A DNA stretch of 60,000 bases from Adiantum capillus-veneris. Taxonomy: Eukaryota > Streptophyta > Polypodiopsida > Polypodiales > Pteridaceae. Shown one piece after another: positions 52,954 through 60,000 of this stretch. Location: positions 54,394,119-54,454,118 of the forward strand of contig CM043952.1 in the NCBI GenBank assembly GCA_014529385.2, read 5' to 3'. A program made the translations under genes and the position numbers. How positions within the stretch are numbered: the first letter of the stretch is position 1; every line of letters begins with the position of its first letter. Below the pieces are notes generated by a model. The model searched no databases, was not told the origin of the DNA, and saw only the letters and a program-made list of their open reading frames with translations.

Positions 52954-54735
52954 GCGTCTCAGTGGACTCAGGTGGGTGACAGAGTGACAGGTGCTTTTTT
53001 TGAGACAATGGGACTTCGGCACTCGCATGCCAAGGTCCATCAGTTGGGTCAGTTGCTTGTGAGCCTGAGGATATGCGTGCAGTTGCTACTGACTTTTACC
53101 GTGAGTTACTGTTGGCTGAGCCCCAGTCAGAGCAGCAGGATGCATGCAGGGAGCAGGTTTGGGCACAGATGCCTTGTCTTGTGATAGAGGAGATGCGCCA
53201 GAGGCTAGAGATGCCACTTCAGCTTGAGGAGCTGCACACGGCTCTTAGGGTCCTCCCTTGTGGTAGCTGTCCAGGTGAGGATGGGTTGACTCCCAGCTTT
53301 TTCTTGGAGTATTGGGACCTGCTTGGCCCAGATCTTTGTAGTGCCTTTCAGTACATTTTGCACACAGGAGTGATGCCTGAGATGCCACTTCAGCTTGAAG
53401 ACCTGCACACGGCTCTTAGGGCCCTCCCTCGTGGTAGCTATCCAGGTGAGGATGGGTTGACTCCCATCCCAGCTTTTTCTTGGAGTTTTGGGACCTCCTT
53501 GGCCCAGATCTTTGTAGTGCCTTTTAGTACATTTTGCACATAGGAGTGATGCCTGATAGCATGAGTGAGGGCTTGATTTACCTCATTCCAAAGGAGGGTG
53601 GCTCCTTGGATGAGATTCGCCAGTGGCGCCCCATCACCGTCCTCAACTCAACCTACAAAATTCTTACCAAGGCTCTGAGTTTGAGGATTCAGCCACTTTT
53701 GGAGAGCCTTATACATGGGACTCAGATAGTGTTTGTCAAGGAACGCAGTATCCTTGACAACATCTTCACTTTCTGGGAGGCTTCTGCCCTGGCACGGCTC
53801 CGTGGGGAGGACCTTGTGATTCTTCTTCTCGATTTTGAGAAGGCATACGACAGAGTTGACTGGGACTTCCTAGAGGACACTCTACGCAGGATGGGCTTCT
53901 CGGATGCTTGGATCAGAGGGGTGTCAGCTTTGTACAGACACGCTCACAGTCAGGTGCTTTTGGCAGGAGGTAGAGGTGAGCACTTCATGCTCACACGCTC
54001 GGTCAGACAGGGTTGTCCTCTTGCCCCTTTTCTCTTCCTGTTCTATGCGGAGGCGATGAGCAGATTTTCGGTGTCACAGCAGGTTGGTCTGCGGGTCTTA
54101 GCACTCCCTAATCGGGGAGATGAGCTACTGGACGCTAAGTTTGCCGATGACTCAGCCTTGTACTTAGAGGGCCAGGAGGCCAATTTGCACAGATGTGAGC
54201 AGGCTTTGGAGACCTTCTATTGTGCATCGGGCGCACTGATCAACTGGAGAAAGACAGTGGCTTTCTCGGTTGACAGTGCTCCTGTGCCAGATTGGATGCT
54301 AGGAGAGGGTTTCAGGTGGATACCCCCAAGGACTGCAGTTCGGTACTTGGGTTGTCAGGTTGGTTTGGACTTGTCCCCCGAGCAGCAGATTGCTCCTCTT
54401 CTCCTGTCCATCAGGAGAAAGCTGTTACATTGGAGCTCAGCACGACTTTCGCTGGCTGGTAGAGTAGTAGTTGCCAACCAGGTGGTGTTGGCGACTATGT
54501 GGTACATCACTTCTTGCTAGATCTTCTCGAGTTCTTGTATCAGCCAGGTAGAGAGGTTGATCAGGAACTTCCTTTGGTCAGGTCTCAGATTGCCCGAGCC
54601 AAGGTGGCTTGGTCGGTCATCACACTTCCTTGTTCTCAGAGAGGGCTTGGGATCATTGATCCAGCACAACAGAGCAGAGCCCTTCTTGGGAAGTTCGTAG
54701 TCAAAGGACTTCTTCCAGGAGAGGAGCCCTGGTAG
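52954..54735 (+). pseudogene. LINE F reverse transcriptase
   Basis: Main frame 53534-54520: LIYLIPKEGGSLDEIRQWRP, LIHGTQIVFVKERSI, LLLDFEKAYDRVDW, VRQGCPLAPFLFLF and catalytic FADD (54140-54151). After a TAG at 54518 it continues in other frames to ARAKVAWSVITLPCSQRGLG. The N-terminal RT segment is disrupted by a tandem duplication (53210-53556). Inactive; close to LINE G. Confidence 0.85.
53210..53556 (+). repeat. ~173-bp tandem duplication in LINE F RT
   Basis: 53210-53380 and 53381-53556 are near-identical copies, from ATGCCACTTCAGCTTGA to GAGTGATGCCTGA. Copy 2 has a 5-bp CATCC insertion. Confidence 0.9.
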
Positions 54736-55106
54736 GAGTTCTTGCTGCAGAGACTTCGTGCCAGGGTGCCTCAGTCAGGAGGCCCTTGGCAACCTTCGAC
54801 CAGATGATCTTTACAGAGTTGCGCCGAGTTGGTTTGAGCAGGAGATTGGAGGACCGCTTCGCTGTGAGTTCGCTTCGATCTTGGGAGCTCTTACGGCGTG
54901 GCCTGGAGCAGAGACAGCCGACGTGCACGGAGGAGCGCATACGGCAGCCCCTCATCTGGAACCCCATGGTTAGCACTCAGAGAGGCCACTTGGTTGGTAG
55001 TCGGCCTCATGGTTCTTGGGGTCCCATGGCAGCAGGTCCAGCGCGCTCTCTAGGTGACTGGCAGAGTGAGACTTCAGTTGAGGTCCCACCGGGCGTGCCA
55101 AAAATG

Positions 55107-55259
55107 AGAGCACCTGTAGAGTGGATAGTGTGTCGTGCCCTCTGTAGTGGGTGCTCCTCAGTGCAATGTGCGTGATATCTCACTCCATAGAATGCAAACA
55201 CAGAAGACAAAGAACAACAGAGCAAGAATATCAGAGCAACAACAACAGTATGACCCAGC
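55107..55259 (+). repeat. ~150-bp direct repeat, right of LINE F
   Basis: Partner of 47370-47522. It directly follows GGCGTGCCAAAA, where LINE F sequence stops. Confidence 0.85.
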
Positions 55260-56398
55260 AAATTATGAACAGCACGAACATCGACAAACTCAAAGAAACC
55301 GATACAGACTCTGGCATGGCAGCACACTCCGCTCCAACCCAGATCTCATAGGTACAGTGGGGGTGTCGAGGCTCAACTGTGCAGGGATGGTGCAGACATG
55401 CTGTGTACAACTCTGATGATAGACTCTCGACAACTGACCACACAAAAAGTCGCTAAAAGCCCCAAACAGCATGTGGATATATACAAACATGAAGAGCCAC
55501 CAACAGCTACAAAATATACACTCCAGCTAGGCCTATCTCTGAACTGTGAGGTGGTGCGCTGGCCACGGTGTCGACTGGACCACCACCCATATCCCTACCA
55601 CGTGTCACAGTCACCAACCGTCCAGTGTGAAACCGGCCAACTGTGACTATCGGCCTGTCCCGTGCCCGTGACACTGTAGCCCTGCTACACTACCGTATGC
55701 TGAAGCAGTCACCAAGAGACCGCACGGACCGCCACCAGGGGGTGTCCTGTCAGGAGGTAGCCTCATCCTCTGTAAAAAACACAAGCCAAGAGGCTGCTGT
55801 CCACCCAAAAACACAACTGCGAGTTGATGAAAACGCTGCTGTCCAGCAGATTTCACCGTGCTCGTACACTTCCGGCAAGGTCCGGAGCGCTGCAGAGGGT
55901 CTGGAGAGGGTGCAATTGTATCTGTGGAGCCATCGCAGGGCTGAAAACGGATAAAAACAGCACCTTGATGCTTGCAAAACAGTGCCGAATCCAAGGAATG
56001 TCAGCCGGCCTAGGCACCAGATGCCTGACCGGGTAGATGAGGTGTAATTTGGCAAGATAGGGGGTATAAAACTCTTAACGCTGACCCTTCATGCTGAAAC
56101 GTGGAAACTTCAGCCAAAAAACGCAAGTGCTCTCCAAAAACACAAGAAGCAGCAAAAAACACAAGTGGACTGGAGGGGTTTTCCGGCGATGAAAGAGCCC
56201 AAAAGGGCCAGCGCTGGCAGCCAATCGTATTATCACCAATGGGGAGATCGAAAACGCAGGTGGCAGGGGGTTCCATCGCCATGAAACGCTATCCCTTGAG
56301 TGGCGCCACCCCTTCATCTTCTGATCGCTGGCTGGTTGCATCTTCGGAGAGGAGACCTGATGCAGAAGGTGCCCGGTCCAAGACCATGAACAGCTGAA
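55260..56398 (-). other. Internal region of the minus-strand Copia, 5' part
   Basis: Lies behind the PBS, where gag would be expected. Minus-strand frames of about 90-115 codons exist (for example 56282-56010), but I recognise no gag or pol motif. A leader of a non-autonomous element fits best. Confidence 0.4.
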
Positions 56399-56410
56399 GC
56401 TCTAATACCA
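56399..56410 (-). promoter_or_regulatory. Primer binding site, initiator-tRNA-Met variant
   Basis: Minus sense TGGTATTAGAGC immediately after the 5' LTR, one base different from the usual TGGTATCAGAGC. Confidence 0.8.
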
Positions 56411-56424
56411 TGTGAGTGCGCGTG

Positions 56425-56464
<40 letters not shown>

Positions 56465-56780
56465 GTGTAGGGGAAGAGGGGGCGATCACCCCTTTGACTA
56501 CCAAAACATGAGACCCGTACAATGTCAATCTATCTGTAGTGGGTACCCCCCCTTGCCTCATATATATAAGTGCCCAAGAGGAGGCCGAGCATGCATGGAT
56601 GATGCCTCACGACCCAGCAAAATAAGGATATATAAGGGAGTGTCCCATGGTGGGTGCCCAGCTTAAGTGGGCGGCCGGACAAGGTACAACCTAGACTATG
56701 GGTGGCCAGTCCGGAGACACCAGCCGTACAAGGAAGTGCCCTAGACCTGTGTGAAGTAGCAGAGTGGTGTGAATCTAACA
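56411..56780 (-). repeat. Copia 5' LTR with intact internal (TC)n
   Basis: Minus sense: TGTTAGATTCACACC ... CCCCTACACCAGT, (TC)n (56461-56428), CGCACACGCGCACTCACA. It is the unoccupied version of the microsatellite that carries a LINE tail in the partner LTR. Confidence 0.85.
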
Positions 56781-56825
56781 AATTTTCTCCCATGTGCAAT
56801 TTTAAAAACTTTTACAGCTCAAAAA

Positions 56826-57170
56826 ACCAGTGTAACAAGGAACGGGCGGAACGCACCCTGAACGTTCCGAAACGACATTCCGGACGCGTCTGGCTCTCGA
56901 AATGGAGTCGAGAACGGAACACCGTTCCGGAACGGGGTGTAACCAAAATGTTGACCCGAAACACGGGGGGGAATGGGACGGAACACCATCCGAAATGGCA
57001 GAACGGGCATCCGGAACGGTCAACTAAAAAGTCAAACCTTTTTTTAACTAGCTATTTGGGGGTATATTTGGGGTTGTTTGGAGGTAGATTTGGGGCTAGA
57101 TTTGGGGCTATTTTTGGGAACAAGTTTGGGGCTATTTGGAGGGCTGATTTGGGGCTGTTTGGGGGCTCGT
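56826..57170 (+). mobile_element. hAT-like transposon end (candidate)
   Basis: CAGTGTAACAAGGAACGG resembles a hAT terminal repeat. It is followed by many GGAACG/CGTTCC motifs (56840-57020), including the palindrome CCGTTCCGGAACGG near 56922, like hAT subterminal repeats. A GATTTGGGGCTA-type repeat follows (57050-57170). The other end and a transposase were not found. Confidence 0.4.
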
Positions 57171-57366
57171 CTCACGTCCTCCTCAAGCTCTCAACGTCTC
57201 TCTCTACTAAGCTACTCTCCTTGCAGAAGCTTTCAGCTTGGACATGGAGCTCTAGCTTGTATCTGGAGTTTTTTTGTGGAAAGCACACTACCCTCAAGGA
57301 ACAAATGTGGTTTCTACCTCTCTTTCTCAAGTTCCATACCTCCCTCTCGTGTCTCAAGCTCCATTG

Positions 57367-57370
<4 letters not shown>

Positions 57371-57418
<48 letters not shown>
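57371..57418 (+). repeat. (TC)n not linked to a LINE
   Basis: 48 bp of TC between CCATTGCC and GCGTCAAATTCC, with no LINE tail or 5' end beside it. Positions 57171-57540 otherwise hold AT/CT-rich sequence with no gene. Confidence 0.9.
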
Positions 57419-57419
<1 letters not shown>

Positions 57420-57540
57420 GTCAAATTCCATCCCTCTCTCTCTCAAGCTCCGTCTATGGTTCTAATTAGAGTGTTCGAGTTCAAAAGTTTAGCTTATAGT
57501 TTTCCACTAACATATGAGCTTATAATACATATAATATATA

Positions 57541-58515
57541 TAGTTTCTATAGTCTACCCTCTTCCGGCCCCCCTCCTCCCTCCCGTTCCCATCCTGATCC
57601 GCACCCTCCCGTTCCCGTTCCCATCCCGGGTAACTTTGCAAAAAACACACCAATCTTGAAGCTGGGGCTCCCTACTGCTCCCTCCCTCCCCGCCATCGCT
57701 ATCCCGGGTCCCTCCCCCTGGCACAGTCCCCCCCCCCCCCCCCAAATCCCTTTACTGTGCTGCCTGCCAACCCTTTCCCTGCTTCTCTTCCCCCTCTCCC
57801 CGCCTCGCGGTACCCTTCCCCTACAGTCCCCCCTCCCTTCACCCTCGTGCACTATCTGTGGGCTGAGTTCAACCTCCTGGTGGTCTTCATCGACAACTTT
57901 GCCTTCTTTTTTCAATAGCAGGCACAGAATGGCGGCCCTTGCTTCACCTCAGAGGAAGTTGGAACTCTACTGAAGCCTCCACGTCCACCACCGTGGAGCC
58001 GACCCTTTGACTTGCTCTTTCACTAGAAGAGCAAGCGAGCTTGATGGCCGAGGTGGAGAGGCTTCAAGCCACTTCAATCATATGCACGATTGTTGGCACA
58101 CGCCCAGCACAGGCAAGATTCGGACCTGCTCCATCGTTGATGTGCAGCTTCTTGAGAGAGGTTACTACCAAATGGAGTTTGAGTCTCTAGAGATGGTAGC
58201 CAAAGTGATTTTGATAAGCCCACTACGCATTCGGGCGGCTCGAGCTTACTTCAGACACTAGCATCACGGCTTCGACCCGGCTTCGGATGTGCTTGAGGAG
58301 GAGGGCAGATCTTTCTATCTCAATATGCTTCTCAGGCTTGAGGCGGGAGTTAACTCCCCTTACTCTCTAGGATTGATTCCATGTTTGAGATGGTCTTGGA
58401 GACCCCGTGCACTTCAGCGTCAGTTGTAGCCAAGGCTGCATGGTTACCCATTGTTCGGGTTCTAGTTCGGGACAAAACGTTCTCTCCCGAACGTGGTTTT
58501 ATTGTCACAAGACTG
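57541..58515 (+). pseudogene. LINE F-family ORF1 fragment with C-rich leader
   Basis: After a C-rich leader (57541-57900; a 15-nt C run near 57730), broken frames match LINE F ORF1: MAALASPQRKLE, LLERGYYQMEFESLEMVAKVI, ISPLRIRAARAYFRH, a TAG (58259-58261), HHGFDPASDVLEEE. The stop is one codon from the TGA in LINE F. Ends at a junction with gypsy sequence near 58515. Confidence 0.7.
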
Positions 58516-58564
58516 TGACAAACACTAAATTTATTTGTTTGGTTTCCTTCCTTGATTTTTATCT

Positions 58565-59545
58565 AATTTTTGATTCTATGATGATGCATGCCACACTATG
58601 TGTCACGAGGCCATTGCAACATAAGGTTATGGTAGAAAGTCATGTTCCCCCGTATGCAAGGCATCGTGGCATAGATGCGAAAGTGAAAGCGGTCAAGACC
58701 ACTTCGAGGAGAGATGTGGACGCCTTTGTGAGCATGCGAAGTTTTCCAAAAGGTCAAGTTTGATAGGCAAAAAGCACCAAGGTTGTTACAACCATTGCCT
58801 GTTCCAGTATCGATTTTATCTTTGATCTTTCGAGAATGCAGACATGGAATGATGGTATATGGACCATTATTTTCAAGTTTAGCAAACAGGCCCGTTTTAT
58901 TCCAGTCGGGAAGAAGATAAAATCTAATCCGATGGCACGATTGTTCATGTACAATGTGTTCACAATTCAACTACCATGGTATGCCAGACTCAATAGTCAG
59001 TGATCGTGATGCTCGCATGACAAGTTTGTTCTCTAGAGGTTTGTTTGAAAAATTGGGCACTACGCTCAAGTTTTCATCCTCATTTCATCCACAAACTGAT
59101 GGACAATCAGAAGACACTAATTCTATTGTCCTAGACCTGCTCAAATGCTATGTGTCAGACAATAAGGGCAAGTGGGAATTGTATTTACCTTTGCTATGCG
59201 GTGCATTCATCAACAGCCATGGCACCCTTTGAGATTCTTGAGGGTAGCAAGATAAGATTTTTGAAGCAGATCGATTTGTAGAAAATATGGATAAAATATA
59301 TAAGAAAATTATGCTTGCCTTGGAGAAGACTCTGGCAAAGCAGAAAAGGGTTGTTCATCGTCACCATGGTGAGCTCTCGTTTTCCTGGTGATTGGATTCT
59401 ATTACGATTTGAAAAGGCAAGATTAAAGAAAATAAAGAGCAAGGAAAGGTTGTTTCCATAGCCCAGTATGTGTTATATTGGGCCTTTTCAAAGATCAACG
59501 ATGTTGCATATAGGCTAAAGTTGCCAGACAATTGGAAGATTCTTA
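58565..59545 (+). pseudogene. Gypsy integrase fragment (gypsy B family)
   Basis: MMMHATLCVTRPLQHKVMVE and SHVPPYARHRGID match gypsy B at 39380. SIDFIFDLS keeps the first catalytic Asp (58812-58814) that gypsy B has lost. SDRDARMTSLFSRGLFEKLG and QTDGQSEDTNSIV keep the others. Several indels, including loss around 58690. It ends in LPDNWKILN near 59545. Confidence 0.75.
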
Positions 59546-60000
59546 ATGATGCAATGTACCATGAGGCCAACAACACCTTGCTGGCCACCAATGCTCGACC
59601 AACCAAAGAAAGATGTTACGAGGACTAGTAGCTAAGCTTCCTACGCGTGGACTCCATAACAGGTGTAAACTCTTGCTGTGAAGTCACATCCACACCTACC
59701 TGAAACCCCAAGTATCTACAAGAGTGAACATGTGGCATAGCGCAAAAACAGTAATGTGTCATCAACATACTCCTGATCTACCAAATCTGGCTCATCCTCA
59801 ACGGGCATCAGTAGATCTCTAATACTTGGCCGTTGTGCTCTAATGAGATCCGACATTGTTTCCAGTGTCCACAACAAAGAAATACAAGTAAGCTTCCAGC
59901 AGGCACTAGTAGCTGATCTATACAGTGCTGAGACTCCTCTAATCCAAGCATCCAGAAAACCCATCTCAAGTAGGGATCCATCAAGAAAACTCAAGTCTGC
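59546..60000 (-). pseudogene. LINE F/G-family RT fragment, minus strand
   Basis: Minus sense from the window edge: EMGFLDAWIRGVSALYR (LINE G: RMGFLDAWIRGVSALYR), then QEYVDDTLLF as the catalytic motif, and VGRALVASKVLLASWYIAS near 59550-59610. YVDD instead of FADD marks a different subfamily. It continues beyond 60000. Confidence 0.7.

Larger units (their letters stand above)
47523..55106 (+). mobile_element. LINE F (L1-type, DUF4283-like ORF1)
   Basis: A C-rich 5' region, ORF1 with zinc knuckle, Pro-rich spacer, endonuclease, RT and a 3' part cut short at 55106 compared with LINE G. No (TC)n and no poly(A) at the end. A solo LTR (49910-51891) splits the endonuclease. It lies inside the minus-strand Copia. 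Confidence 0.82.
45159..56780 (-). mobile_element. Minus-strand Copia-type LTR element with nested insertions
   Basis: LTRs at 56411-56780 (5') and 45159-45861 (3', interrupted), TSD AATTT, PBS at 56399-56410 touching the 5' LTR, and PPT GAGAGGGGG at 45862-45871. Only about 2.8 kb is its own internal sequence (45862-47369 and 55107-56398), with little recognisable coding, so it is probably non-autonomous. Inside lie LINE F, a solo LTR within LINE F, and a LINE tail within the 3' LTR. Apart from indels the LTRs differ at roughly 8% of sites by eye, much older than the Copia at 1438. Confidence 0.82.

Noticed and set aside
55080-55110. PBS of another LTR element (minus sense TGGCACGCCCGGTGGGACC)
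   Set aside because: It starts with TGG, but no LTR/PPT structure could be matched around the 150-bp repeats, and I could not assign a tRNA with confidence.

Overview
The window looks like land-plant nuclear DNA from a large, repeat-rich genome; a fern or gymnosperm is my inference from the intron size and the transposon load. Nearly all of it is retrotransposon: two (TC)n-linked LINE subfamilies, a separate L1-like LINE family with a DUF4283-type ORF1, Ty1/copia and Ty3/gypsy elements, solo LTRs and microsatellites. The only host gene I can support lies on the minus strand as five short exons (44658-44735, 42829-42871, 42674-42719, 41657-41709, 7640-7712). Their phases join and their motifs follow a plant 2-oxoglutarate/Fe(II) oxygenase-like protein. 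The last intron seen is about 33.9 kb and holds most of the window's transposons. The ends of the gene were not found.

Layout. 0.2-7.1 kb: two LINE 3' tails and an old LINE, split by a young complete Copia element (1438-6224; LTRs 227/227 identical, TSD GTGTT). 7.6-7.7 kb: host exon. 7.8-22.4 kb: a head-to-tail array of five LINE copies (A-E) separated by (TC)n tracts. 22.6-28.6 kb: LTR fragments, a Copia-gypsy chimera, and a minus-strand gypsy end with a 1.6-kb LTR. 28.6-31.66 kb: minus-strand LINE G. 31.66-40.7 kb: gypsy LTRs and two broken gypsy bodies. 41.2 kb: an 89-nt poly(G). 41.6-44.7 kb: four host exons and a poly(A) L1-type insertion with an 11-bp TSD. 45.16-56.78 kb: one minus-strand Copia-type element (TSD AATTT, PBS, PPT, two LTRs) that contains LINE F; LINE F contains a 2-kb solo LTR, and a (TC)n-LINE tail sits inside one Copia LTR. 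56.8-60 kb: a hAT-like end and fragments of LINE F-type and gypsy elements.

Main idea. LINEs A-E and related fragments end in a short hairpin followed by (TC)n, not poly(A). Each starts directly after another (TC)n tract, and the (TC)n orientation matches the sense strand at every junction seen. One copy lies inside the (TC)n of a Copia LTR whose partner LTR has the uninterrupted (TC)n. This suggests a plant LINE lineage that targets (TC)n microsatellites and builds tandem arrays. All copies here carry coding damage.
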